A stretch of 24,406 nucleotides of DNA from SHAN690 sp040905305 (GCA_040905305.1 JBBDRU010000245.1:1-24406); one strand, 5' to 3'. Numbered from the stretch's first letter, positions 14,441 through 22,023 are shown. Made by a program: numbers and translations. The notes: generated from the sequence alone by a model not told the origin.

Positions 14441-16561
14441 ATGCGCTGCATAAATTACTTTTCTTTTTCCCTTCTATTAGTTTCGTTCATAATTTGTTTA
14501 TTCGGTTGTTCCTGTAGTGCCCAAGACCAAAATGTAAAAACGATGCAAAACGAACATACCAACGATCTGATCAACGAGAGTAGTCCATATTTACTCCAAC
14601 ATGCTCACAACCCTGTGGATTGGAAACCATGGAATGATGAAACATTGAAACTGGCCGAGGAGCAAAACAAACCGCTATTGATCAGCATAGGATACAGCGC
14701 TTGTCATTGGTGCCATGTCATGGAACATGAATCCTTCGAAAATGAAGAAGTGGCCAAAATCATGAACGATCATTTTATCTGCATAAAGGTTGATCGTGAA
14801 GAACGACCGGACGTTGACCAGATATATATGGACGCGGTTCAACTCATGACAGGGCAGGGAGGCTGGCCGCTAAATTGTTTTGCGCTTCCAGATGGACGAC
14901 CCTTTTTTGGTGGCACCTATTTTCCGAAGGATCGCTGGATAGAAACTTTAAAGCGTGTTCATCAAGCAATAAAAGATGATAAAGAAAAGATAGAAGAATA
15001 TGCCAACAAGCTCTTGAGTGGTCTTAACCAGATGGACGAAATTCCAATAAGAGCAACACCGGCACAGTTTACCGATGAAGCAGTTGATTCTGCTGTTTCC
15101 AGATGGTCAAAACGTTTTGACAATGAATATGGAGGAGCTGAAGGAGCACCCAAGTTTCCGCTTCCAAACAACTATTCATTTTTGCTTCATTATGCTTTGG
15201 AGTCAAATGATAATGATGTAAGCAAGCATGTTTTGTTGACCCTCAAAAAAATGGCATTTGGAGGAATTTATGATCAAATAGGCGGAGGCTTTTCTCGTTA
15301 CAGCACCGATAAAATATGGAAGGCACCGCATTTTGAAAAAATGCTTTATGATAACGCTCAACTACTTTCATTATATGCCGAAGCCTACAAACAAACCCAA
15401 ACACCCCTCTATAAATCAGTGATTGAAGAAACCGTTGGTTTTATAGAAACCGAACTTTTGGATGAGTCTGGGGCACTCTACTCCGCGCTTGACGCAGATA
15501 GCGAAGGCGAAGAAGGTAGATATTATGTTTGGACCAAAGAGGAAGTCAAAGCTATGGCCGGAGATGATTTTGAGGTCATTCAGAACTATTACCAAATCAA
15601 CTCAATTGGCAGATGGGAAGGGAATAAGTACATTTTAATGCGCTCCTCAGACGATGACTTGTTTGCTAAAAAATTTGATCTGGAAAAGGAAGAACTTCTG
15701 GATATCGTTGAAAAATTCAAGGCTACTGCAAAGAAGGAAAGAGCTAATCGCATAAAGCCCGGTTTAGACGATAAATCACTGACGAGCTGGAATGCGATGA
15801 CCATCAAAGGACTTTTAGATGCTTATTCAGCTTTGGGAAACGAGCATTATCTAAACCTAGCTGAGCGCAATATGCAGTTTCTCTTAAATCAACAACTTAA
15901 GCCAGATGGGAGTCTCTGGCACAGTTATAAAAACGGATCATCCACAATCAATGGGTATTTGGAAGACTATGCCCATATGACCCAAGCCCTTTTGTCGCTT
16001 TATCAGGTTACTTTTAAAGAGCAGTATTTAGTTCAGTCAAAAGCACTCTGCGATTTTGTGTTGGATAATTTTGACCAAACACAAGCTGGCTTGTTCTATT
16101 TTAAAAACAAGCGCGACAAGGCATTAATCGCACAAAAATCCGAAGTAAACGACAACGTGATTCCTTCGTCTAATTCTGTTTTTTCTACCGCGCTTTATCG
16201 CATTGGTTTACTTTTCGGTGAGGTTGAATACCTGAATTTGGTTAAGAAACAACTGGCCGCACTTGAGCCTCAATTCAACCAATATCCTGCGGGATACAGC
16301 CAATGGATGAGCATATTGCTTAATGTATCTGAACCGTTTTATGAAGTAGCGATTGTTGGTGAAGATTGTGAACAATTACACACCGCCTTTCTACAGCGCT
16401 ATTTACCAAACACCGTGCTTTGCGGTGGAAAAGATGAAGGATCAATACCCATTCTTGCAGGCCGAAAAAAAGCAAATAAAACACTCATATACGTGTGTGA
16501 AAATGGTGCATGTCAATTACCCGTTGAAACAGTTGATGAAGCCATTGATCAAATGCGTTAG
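14441..16561 (+). CDS. DUF255 thioredoxin-like protein (YyaL/SPATA20 family), likely lipoprotein
   Basis: A 706-residue protein. The N-terminal part is the DUF255 thioredoxin-like domain: NESSPYLLQHAHNPVDW, then YSACHWCHVMEHESF with the CxxC pair C88 and C91, then VDREERPDVD and TGQGGWPLNCF. The long C-terminal part is alpha-helical, with an (alpha/alpha)6-like pattern (GGIYDQIGGGFSRYSTD, PHFEKMLYDNA, ALDADSEGEEGRYYVW). The biochemical role is not established in the family. I start at the ATG at 14441, giving a hydrophobic signal ending LFGC with C23 as the likely lipidated cysteine; the lipobox is imperfect (F at -2). An upstream TTG at 14408 is in frame but would bury the signal. The gap after engB is 54 bases. 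Confidence 0.88.
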   Translation: MRCINYFSFSLLLVSFIICLFGCSCSAQDQNVKTMQNEHTNDLINESSPYLLQHAHNPVDWKPWNDETLKLAEEQNKPLLISIGYSACHWCHVMEHESFENEEVAKIMNDHFICIKVDREERPDVDQIYMDAVQLMTGQGGWPLNCFALPDGRPFFGGTYFPKDRWIETLKRVHQAIKDDKEKIEEYANKLLSGLNQMDEIPIRATPAQFTDEAVDSAVSRWSKRFDNEYGGAEGAPKFPLPNNYSFLLHYALESNDNDVSKHVLLTLKKMAFGGIYDQIGGGFSRYSTDKIWKAPHFEKMLYDNAQLLSLYAEAYKQTQTPLYKSVIEETVGFIETELLDESGALYSALDADSEGEEGRYYVWTKEEVKAMAGDDFEVIQNYYQINSIGRWEGNKYILMRSSDDDLFAKKFDLEKEELLDIVEKFKATAKKERANRIKPGLDDKSLTSWNAMTIKGLLDAYSALGNEHYLNLAERNMQFLLNQQLKPDGSLWHSYKNGSSTINGYLEDYAHMTQALLSLYQVTFKEQYLVQSKALCDFVLDNFDQTQAGLFYFKNKRDKALIAQKSEVNDNVIPSSNSVFSTALYRIGLLFGEVEYLNLVKKQLAALEPQFNQYPAGYSQWMSILLNVSEPFYEVAIVGEDCEQLHTAFLQRYLPNTVLCGGKDEGSIPILAGRKKANKTLIYVCENGACQLPVETVDEAIDQMR

Positions 16562-17399
16562 CTGGGGCATCTTCTTCCTCTTGACCGGGTTCCAATCTCA
16601 AGGTCAGGTAATTATGCCCGGTGAGTTTATTGAAGGTACATATCCAGGATTTAATGCTTCCATCATAAAAGAGAAGCAAATCAAAGAATTGGTCATTAGG
16701 CAAATGAGAAAGCCCTCTGGCGCCCCCATATATGATGATGGCAAAAGGGCGATTTATCGTTTTGATAAAAATGGCATGTTGATTCACTTCTCGCTTGTTT
16801 TTCAAGGTCACCATAAAATGGACACAACACATCGGATGTTTGAATATGTAAACGGTAAACGCACCGCCCACGAAATTCACCGTGGTCGATACATCAAACG
16901 AATTGAGTCCTTGCGAAAAAACGATTCCACAATTATCGAATCTCGTTTGGTCAGACGCTTGCCCGGCAATTGGGAGCTTTTGGATCGAGAAGAAATCGTC
17001 ACAAAAGTTCATCACGAAGACGCGTTGAAAATTGTGAATGAATGGAGAGGAGGGATCGATTCAAAGCCCTATCAAAAAACCACTTCGCACTTTGATGCTT
17101 CTAACAATATTATTAGCAGAGAAGTTTGGAATGGCGCCCGGCTGAGGCTAGAAGAAAAATGGACCTATGAAAACGGATTGATTTATACCTATGAGCATCA
17201 GGATCATCAGGAAAAAACAAATTTCAGTGTACGTTATAGCATAGAAAATATAATTCAAGACGAAGGTGAATGGTGTGAAAATGAAAACTGCAAAACTTGG
17301 AGCATAGTATATACCAGCGAACAACTGCCGAAGGGTTGGATTTTCATGTCAAAAAAAAGTCAAAACATGGAAATTTGGGAGTTCAGGTACCGCTATTGA
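16536..17399 (+). CDS. Unrecognised exported protein
   Basis: I do not recognise this protein. From the ATG at 16536 it has 287 residues: a clear Sec signal peptide (MKPLIKCVSWGIFFLLTGFQ, probable cleavage after SQG) and a soluble part rich in aromatic and charged residues. The pattern of short strands such as YRFDKNGMLIHFS, RMFEYVNGKRTAH and EEKWTYENGLIYTYEH resembles loosely repeated beta-strand units (YD/MORN-like), but I cannot assign a family. Two Cys lie near the end (CENENCKTW). The start lies 26 bases inside the DUF255 gene, and the frame stays open upstream to 16353 with non-homologous shadow sequence. It is probably co-transcribed with DUF255. The location is likely periplasm or cell surface. 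Confidence 0.75.
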   Translation: MKPLIKCVSWGIFFLLTGFQSQGQVIMPGEFIEGTYPGFNASIIKEKQIKELVIRQMRKPSGAPIYDDGKRAIYRFDKNGMLIHFSLVFQGHHKMDTTHRMFEYVNGKRTAHEIHRGRYIKRIESLRKNDSTIIESRLVRRLPGNWELLDREEIVTKVHHEDALKIVNEWRGGIDSKPYQKTTSHFDASNNIISREVWNGARLRLEEKWTYENGLIYTYEHQDHQEKTNFSVRYSIENIIQDEGEWCENENCKTWSIVYTSEQLPKGWIFMSKKSQNMEIWEFRYRY

Positions 17400-17401
17400 T
17401 C

Positions 17402-17893
17402 TCAGTCGATCAAAACATACTCGCATATATTTGCACCTAACTGAATTGACCCTGATTTAATTCGCTGACCTTGTTCGTTGGTACCACCTGTTTTTAAGAA
17501 AGCTTCATAGCTATATGTACCAGGCTCGAGATCCAGAATATCTATGGCTTCATCTGTTTGAACACAATAATCAATTCCCTCTTGCGATGCAAAGGCAAAG
17601 GCTCCAACATAGTCCTCATCCCAAAAAACTTCAATCACTTTACCGCTCGGAACCTCTGTCAAATTGTAAATAAAGACATCACTGGGGTATGTGCAGCTGC
17701 CATCATCAATGTCTGCACTTGGTGAATAATTTAGTGCATCTGTATCCGTGCAGCCCTCATAGATGCAACTACCGTCATCATCAGTAGCCTTTTCATCAAA
17801 ATTGGATGCGTAAAGATCCGTGCAACCATCCCTCTTGCAACTGATCACAATCATTGAAAATAAAACTGTAGTAAATAAAATTAAATTTTTCAT
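17402..17893 (-). CDS. Small lipoprotein with two GCTD...DDGSC repeats
   Basis: A 163-residue predicted lipoprotein. The signal peptide ends in MIVISC, with C19 as the lipidation site. Two near-identical repeats with a 24-residue period follow: GCTDLYASNFDEKATDDDGSC (24-43) and GCTDTDALNYSPSADIDDGSC (48-67); each has a Cys near either end and an Asp cluster. I know such repeats from Bacteroidota extracellular proteins, often next to cell-surface sorting domains; their role is not established. The C-terminal half (about 73-163) looks like a beta-sandwich. The ATG overlaps the tsaB stop as ATGA, so it is the last gene of the tolC-side unit. It converges on the plus-strand exported-protein gene with 2 bases between stops. 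Confidence 0.8.
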   Translation of the reverse strand: MKNLILFTTVLFSMIVISCKRDGCTDLYASNFDEKATDDDGSCIYEGCTDTDALNYSPSADIDDGSCTYPSDVFIYNLTEVPSGKVIEVFWDEDYVGAFAFASQEGIDYCVQTDEAIDILDLEPGTYSYEAFLKTGGTNEQGQRIKSGSIQLGANICEYVLID

Positions 17894-18585
17894 AGCCTAG
17901 GTTTTGGAGTGGTTGCATGAAATGCTTTTAAATAATTAGGCACAAAATAGGCCAAATCCTGAAACTCACCTTTTTCGAATGAGTATTCGGCAAGTCCAAC
18001 CATTTGTTTGGCAGATGGCCACACATCAGGCACGAAATAGGCACTTTTATTCTGGCATACCTCCTTAAACTTTTTCATTCCTGAACCAAAAAAAAGGACG
18101 GCATCCTGCTTCAGTTCTTTTTCAAATGATCGATCATCCAAAACAATGGCGCTCAATGGCTTTTGTACTTTCAACCCAATATCAAAAATTGTTGCGTACA
18201 CTTCCATTCTGCGCGCATCCAACATAGGGCAAAGCACAGGATCTTTGAGGTAGTTCAATTCTTTGACCACATGCGGATGCAGACACATTTGTTGCAAGGT
18301 ATCAATGGCAATCAAAGGAAGATTAGCACCATAGCACAAGCCTTTGACAAGGCTTACCCCGATTCTAAGGCCAGTATAACTCCCTGGCCCGGCACTCACT
18401 GCCATAGCGTCCAAATCTGTTGGGAGGATAGAGTTTTGCTTTAGCAATTGATCAACAAATGGTGCCAGTTTTTCGGCATGTGCATAGCCATCATTCACCT
18501 CTAAAAAATCAATGAGCTCACCATCTTTTGCAAGGGCCACTGAACACATTGTTGTAGCCGATTCTATGCTAAGTATTAATGCCAT
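17890..18585 (-). CDS. tsaB: tRNA threonylcarbamoyladenosine biosynthesis protein TsaB
   Basis: ASKHA-fold partner of TsaD in making the t6A37 tRNA modification. The 231-residue protein shows the TsaB hallmarks: LSIESATTMCSVALAKDG at the N-terminus, YAHAEKLAPFVDQLL, and AVSAGPGSYTGLRIGVSLVKGLCYG. Length is normal. I start at the ATG at 18583-18585, which overlaps the stop of the DCC gene by one base (TAATG); the frame is open 15 codons further upstream, but those residues do not belong to the family. It is probably translationally coupled to the DCC gene. Confidence 0.93.
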   Translation of the reverse strand: MALILSIESATTMCSVALAKDGELIDFLEVNDGYAHAEKLAPFVDQLLKQNSILPTDLDAMAVSAGPGSYTGLRIGVSLVKGLCYGANLPLIAIDTLQQMCLHPHVVKELNYLKDPVLCPMLDARRMEVYATIFDIGLKVQKPLSAIVLDDRSFEKELKQDAVLFFGSGMKKFKEVCQNKSAYFVPDVWPSAKQMVGLAEYSFEKGEFQDLAYFVPNYLKAFHATTPKPRL

Positions 18586-18989
18586 TAATCGATAAAACGT
18601 TTTTGAAGTTGGGGTGATGGGATCACACACTCGCTCTTCTTACCAAACCATTGATAACGATTTCGTGCAACAAAGTCATAAACAACATCGAGCCAGGATG
18701 CAGGAAGAAATTTAAATATCAAAAACATGCGCCAGAAGCCACCTAAAACAATGATGATTTGAAATACCGCATCGGACTTCACAAATGCATTGCCATCCAC
18801 ATAGAAAACTACAGAATCCATTGAAGGCTTGATTTTTTGTTCGACAATCAGTTGCTGCGCAAATTTCCCTTGCAAGCTTGAAAATTGCAAAAGCTCTTTG
18901 GGGTCATTTCGAATCAAAAACCGCACAAAGGCGTTGCACAAATTGCAAACTCCGTCAAACAAAACCACATACTTTTTTTTTTGTTGCAC
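18585..18989 (-). CDS. DCC-family thiol-disulfide oxidoreductase (DUF393, YuxK-like)
   Basis: A 134-residue protein with the DCC-family signature FDGVCNLCNAFV: D12 followed by the CxxC pair C15 and C18. The rest fits the family, for example LLQFSSLQG, the D-SVVF segment and ARNRYQWFGKK near the end. The family is predicted to be thioredoxin-like; substrates are not established. The start is GTG at 18987-18989, followed by CAACAA and a run of ten A. A TAAGTTTG box ends four bases before the GTG, so the transcript may have almost no leader. Confidence 0.85.
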   Translation of the reverse strand: MQQKKKYVVLFDGVCNLCNAFVRFLIRNDPKELLQFSSLQGKFAQQLIVEQKIKPSMDSVVFYVDGNAFVKSDAVFQIIIVLGGFWRMFLIFKFLPASWLDVVYDFVARNRYQWFGKKSECVIPSPQLQKRFID

Positions 18990-18993
18990 GCTG

Positions 18994-19001
18994 CAAACTT
19001 A
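18994..19001 (-). promoter_or_regulatory. Candidate -7 box before the DCC/tsaB unit
   Basis: TAAGTTTG matches TAnnTTTG exactly, four bases before the GTG start. The nearest upstream TTG is only 12 bases away, short of the usual 17-23, so only the -7 element is well supported. If used, transcription would begin at or very near the start codon. It lies in the 35-base gap after tolC. Confidence 0.4.
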
Positions 19002-19024
19002 GCTCAAAGCCATCAATTGCTAGC

Positions 19025-20431
19025 CTAAAAGCCCAGTGGCTGACCCATGTAGAAATCAAGAATTTTCGTTTTGAAAACAAAATCGTATCGTGAACGAGAC
19101 ACTTCGTTCTGAGCGATTTGCAGATTGTTCTTGGCCGTATTGAATGCCGTTATATCTAACGCACCTGCCTCAAAGCGCGCAGCAGCGAACTCAAAGGATT
19201 TACTCGATGACTTTAAGGCATCGATGTTGGCTTTATACAATTCGCGTGCAGCAATGGCATCGGTTCGTGCGGTTTCAATTCGTTGCCTCAAACCCAGTTT
19301 TTCTTGTTCAAGCTGAAGCTCAGCAATGGATCGATTGATTCGCGCCTGATTGACATTATTCTGAACGCTCCATCGATTAAAAATAGGCACGTTTAAACTC
19401 ACTCCCACAAACTGATTGAAGTTATCCCCAACCTGAGTCACAAATGGAACACGCACCAAATTAGCATCAAATGATTGAGCAAAAACCTGATCACCAGATT
19501 CTGTGTATCCGATGGTTTGAGTAACTGGTGTAACACTTTCAACTTCCGTGCGCAACCCAGAATAACCTGATCCGATGGAACCACTCAGCGTAAGAGACGG
19601 ATACCATCCACTTCTAGCTGCCCCCAACTGATGCTCCCACTGGACAAGCGAAAACTCTGCACGCTTTATTTCGGGCATGTTCGACTCTGCCATGCCATAG
19701 ACGGTTTTAGAATTTTCTAAACGCAAGGTGCTATCTGCTTCAACCACGGGTTTTTCAAGGCTAATATTTTCATCTGCCGGAAGCAACATCATTTGTTTCA
19801 ATTGCAACATGGCATTCTGATAATCATTTTTGCGCTGCGTGAGGTTTGAACGATCACGCGCAAACTGCGCCTCCAACTCATATTGTGACCCGATATTTTC
19901 TGCACCGACTTCTACCAGTTTAGCGACACGTTCAAGCTGGTTCTTGGTTATGGCTGCTTGCTGTTCTGCTGCATCGATCAACTCTTCAACGAGCAGAACC
20001 TGCAAATAACCTGCTGCCACCGATAGAGCAATATCATTTTTCTGCGCTTCAAGATCATATTTCGAAACTTCCAAAGCTGCCTGATCTGATTGGATGCGCT
20101 GATGCGTTTGAAAACCATTGAACAAATCGATTCCTGCCGACAATCCAAAGGAGTTGCTCTGCACACGGGTAGTCGCAAATTGATTAGTAAACGGATCGAT
20201 GCGCTGTCCCCAATTATAGTTATGAGTAGCAAAGCCATTAAGATTTGGCAGTGCATTTGCCCGGGTGCTCTTTAATTGAGACTCGCTTGATTCAAGGTTA
20301 AGCTCTGATTGCTTTACCTGTAGATTGTTTGCCCAGGCCTGCTCAATACATGCACTTAAACTCAATGGCTCCTGCGCATTGGAAAGAAATGAAGCAAACA
20401 AGAAAACAATAAAAAAGGCATTAAATCGCAT
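19025..20431 (-). CDS. TolC-family outer membrane efflux protein
   Basis: A 468-residue outer-membrane factor. The signal peptide MRFNAFFIVFLFASFLSNAQ is followed by the TolC-type start SLSACIEQAWANNLQVKQSELNLE and two halves with long coiled-coil helices alternating with strand-forming membrane segments (FGLSAGIDLFNGFQ; FVGVSLNVPIFNRW). Such proteins form trimeric channels across the outer membrane and periplasm for tripartite efflux or type I secretion. No membrane-fusion protein or inner-membrane pump gene is next to it, so the partner is encoded elsewhere. It has its own candidate promoter just before the ATG. Confidence 0.92.
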   Translation of the reverse strand: MRFNAFFIVFLFASFLSNAQEPLSLSACIEQAWANNLQVKQSELNLESSESQLKSTRANALPNLNGFATHNYNWGQRIDPFTNQFATTRVQSNSFGLSAGIDLFNGFQTHQRIQSDQAALEVSKYDLEAQKNDIALSVAAGYLQVLLVEELIDAAEQQAAITKNQLERVAKLVEVGAENIGSQYELEAQFARDRSNLTQRKNDYQNAMLQLKQMMLLPADENISLEKPVVEADSTLRLENSKTVYGMAESNMPEIKRAEFSLVQWEHQLGAARSGWYPSLTLSGSIGSGYSGLRTEVESVTPVTQTIGYTESGDQVFAQSFDANLVRVPFVTQVGDNFNQFVGVSLNVPIFNRWSVQNNVNQARINRSIAELQLEQEKLGLRQRIETARTDAIAARELYKANIDALKSSSKSFEFAAARFEAGALDITAFNTAKNNLQIAQNEVSRSRYDFVFKTKILDFYMGQPLGF

Positions 20432-20435
20432 TTAA

Positions 20436-20469
20436 CAAATGTAAAAATGGAAGGTACTCATCGTGGCAA
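20436..20469 (-). promoter_or_regulatory. Candidate tolC promoter (TTG-N23-TACATTTG)
   Basis: On the minus strand TTG (20469-20467) and TACATTTG (20443-20436) are separated by 23 bases, within the TTG-N17-23-TAnnTTTG pattern known for Flavobacterium. The -7 box ends four bases before the tolC ATG, implying a leaderless or nearly leaderless mRNA. Confidence 0.5.
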
Positions 20470-20493
20470 AAGGTTATGAGCGGACGGAATTGG

Positions 20494-20513
20494 TGATGAA
20501 TGCCTCTTCATCA
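20494..20513. repeat. Short perfect inverted repeat between CxxC gene and tolC
   Basis: TGATGAA-TGCCTC-TTCATCA forms a 7-base perfect stem with a 6-base loop just after the small CxxC gene. There is no following T tract on the minus strand, so it is at best a weak terminator or an mRNA 3' stabiliser. The rest of this 88-base gap holds the tolC promoter candidate. Confidence 0.3.
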
Positions 20514-20519
20514 AGTTAA

Positions 20520-20756
20520 TCATACTTCAGAATCTGTTCTGTTCTGATTCATTCTTCTAAAAAGCATGATTCCCATGCCGATGAGCAAAGCATAAGGTAT
20601 TCCCATAAGGTATAAAATACCGGCATTCAATCCTTCGGCAAATTCACTTCCAGTTTTTTGGCTCGACTCTACAACCGCGCTGCACATACTGCACTGCGCA
20701 CTGGCATCTATCACAACCAACAACAAGAGTAAAACTATGGCGACTATTTTTTTCAT
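20520..20756 (-). CDS. Small exported CxxC membrane protein
   Basis: A 78-residue protein from the ATG at 20754-20756: hydrophobic signal MKKIVAIVLLLLLVVIDASA, then QCSMCSAVVESS with C22 and C25, and one membrane segment at about 46-66 (GILYLMGIPYALLIGMGIMLF) before a short basic/acidic tail. I recall similar AQCAMC-type small proteins after DUF420 genes in other Bacteroidota, but know no assigned function. The position at the end of an oxidase-assembly block and the exported CxxC suggest redox or metal handling for cytochrome oxidase (inference). The frame is open upstream to 20849, but that part overlaps DUF420 and would hide the signal peptide. Confidence 0.75.
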   Translation of the reverse strand: MKKIVAIVLLLLLVVIDASAQCSMCSAVVESSQKTGSEFAEGLNAGILYLMGIPYALLIGMGIMLFRRMNQNRTDSEV

Positions 20757-20788
20757 CGATCGTATAACAAAGATAACATCGAATGGGT

Positions 20789-21316
20789 TCAATAGTAAGG
20801 CGAGATCATGAAATAAACAATGACTCCCGTTACGGAAACATACAACCAAATCGGCAGGGTAATTCGCGCAATTTTCTTGTGTTTATCAAACTGCTGACTT
20901 AGGCCACGGCTAAAAGAAATCAGCACCAATGGAACAATTACAATCGCTAAAATTATATGAGTAATTAATATGAAAAAGTAGATTGAACGCATCACCCCTT
21001 CACCACCATAAGCTGTGCTTTCATGCGTAGTATGGTAGATCACATAGCTAATGAGGAACAGCGCACTTAGAGTCAGGCAGGTGGTCATAACCAATTGATG
21101 TGCATCACGTTTACCCGCTTTGATGAGCAGAACACCAACAACAAGTAAAACACTAACACAAGCATTGATAGACGCATTGAGGGTAGGTAAAAAATCCAAA
21201 GACCCATCGGCCACCTCAAATTTTGGTGTGATGTAAATAAGACCAACGGCTGAAGCCAGAATACCGGCCACCCAGTAGATCAGTTTATTGTAATTTATTT
21301 CTTTTCGTCCTTCCAT
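20789..21316 (-). CDS. DUF420 integral membrane protein
   Basis: A 175-residue polytopic protein with five probable membrane segments (about 13-30, 43-65, 78-93, 108-132 and 150-170). It matches DUF420 (YozB-like) by length, by the early LPTLNASINA stretch, and by conserved His residues in the helices: HQLVM, YVIYHTTHES and ITHIILA. DUF420 genes commonly lie near cytochrome oxidase or SCO genes; the biochemical role is not known, and the His residues could bind heme or copper (inference). The start lies 22 bases within the SCO-like gene. The stop is 32 bases before the CxxC gene. Confidence 0.85.
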   Translation of the reverse strand: MEGRKEINYNKLIYWVAGILASAVGLIYITPKFEVADGSLDFLPTLNASINACVSVLLVVGVLLIKAGKRDAHQLVMTTCLTLSALFLISYVIYHTTHESTAYGGEGVMRSIYFFILITHIILAIVIVPLVLISFSRGLSQQFDKHKKIARITLPIWLYVSVTGVIVYFMISPYY

Positions 21317-21945
21317 GTCAAAAACGGTTCTTTTAGCAAAAGTTTGATCGCATCGCCCATCTTTCGATTTTCGTTATAAATCCGTGAGTCAAAAAAAGCC
21401 CTCATCACTCCTTGTTGGTCTATGAGTAAATAATCATCACTTGGTAAGTCATTTACGGTTGCAATATTCCCTGTTTTCACATAAGTGTATTCTACAAAAG
21501 AGTCAAAGCTGCTCAATGAGGCAGGCTTAGCAAATAACCAGTTTTTCATTTCTGGCATATGTTCTTTATGCAGAGTTCTCAGCTCATCTAAATCAATGGA
21601 CACATCATTGGCAACGCTTATTATCACCCATTTTTCTTCTTCTCCAAAATCATTAAAGTAATTCACCAGTGTTACTCCTTTTTTTCGGCAAGGCTCCAAA
21701 CATGGGTTTTCAAAAATATCGAGGACTATGGGCTTTCCTTCAAAATCTCGAAGCGAAAACTCCTTACCATCGCTACCAATGAGATGTAAATCCGGAATAA
21801 CTGAATAGGATGTATCACCAGCATCATCAACTGAATAGTCTCCCAACATACTCAGCCTTTCCACACGATGTTCACCGAGCGAAAACAACATGTAAACGAT
21901 GGATGGAAAAAGTAAAATTAAAATGAGAAAAACTCCTTTGCGCAT
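21295..21945 (-). CDS. SCO1/SenC-like protein lacking the usual distal His
   Basis: A 216-residue membrane-anchored thioredoxin-fold protein. It has an N-terminal anchor (about 4-23), then IPDLHLIGSDGKEFSLRDFEGK, which fits the SCO entry strands, and a CxxxC motif C82-LEP-C86 where SCO proteins hold copper. SCO proteins deliver copper to the CuA site of cytochrome oxidase or reduce its cysteines. The third ligand, a His normally found a few residues before the last LID-type strand, is not present: that stretch reads NDLPSDDYLLID. The domain is otherwise SCO-like and the location is right. It may act as a thiol reductase rather than a copper carrier (inference). It follows a strong terminator. 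Confidence 0.8.
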   Translation of the reverse strand: MRKGVFLILILLFPSIVYMLFSLGEHRVERLSMLGDYSVDDAGDTSYSVIPDLHLIGSDGKEFSLRDFEGKPIVLDIFENPCLEPCRKKGVTLVNYFNDFGEEEKWVIISVANDVSIDLDELRTLHKEHMPEMKNWLFAKPASLSSFDSFVEYTYVKTGNIATVNDLPSDDYLLIDQQGVMRAFFDSRIYNENRKMGDAIKLLLKEPFLTWKDEKK

Positions 21946-21963
21946 AACTGAGGTTAAATCAAT

Positions 21964-21996
21964 AAAAAAGGTCTTTGAATAACACTCAAAGACCTT
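21964..21996 (-). terminator. Intrinsic terminator after cox4
   Basis: A perfect 11-base stem, AAGGTCTTTGA paired with TCAAAGACCTT, with a 7-base loop. On the minus strand it is followed by a run of T (TTTTTTATT). It lies 28 bases after the cox4-type stop and 19 bases before the SCO-like start, so it should end, or partly attenuate, the ctaB-cox transcript. Confidence 0.88.
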
Positions 21997-22023
21997 GTTT
22001 TGTTATCGATAAGTTCTGATTTT

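Noticed and set aside
16353..16535. Upstream extension of the exported protein into the DUF255 gene
   Set aside because: The sequence before the ATG at 16536 is an out-of-frame shadow of DUF255, and it would place the signal peptide internally.
18973..18982. Run of ten T (A10 in the DCC gene near its start) as a phase-variable switch
   Set aside because: The length is modest and the gene is a housekeeping-type oxidoreductase; there is no sign of a surface or variable role. Only population sequencing could show slippage.
20757..20849. Upstream extension of the small CxxC protein
   Set aside because: It overlaps DUF420 and would hide an obvious signal peptide beginning MKKIVAIV.
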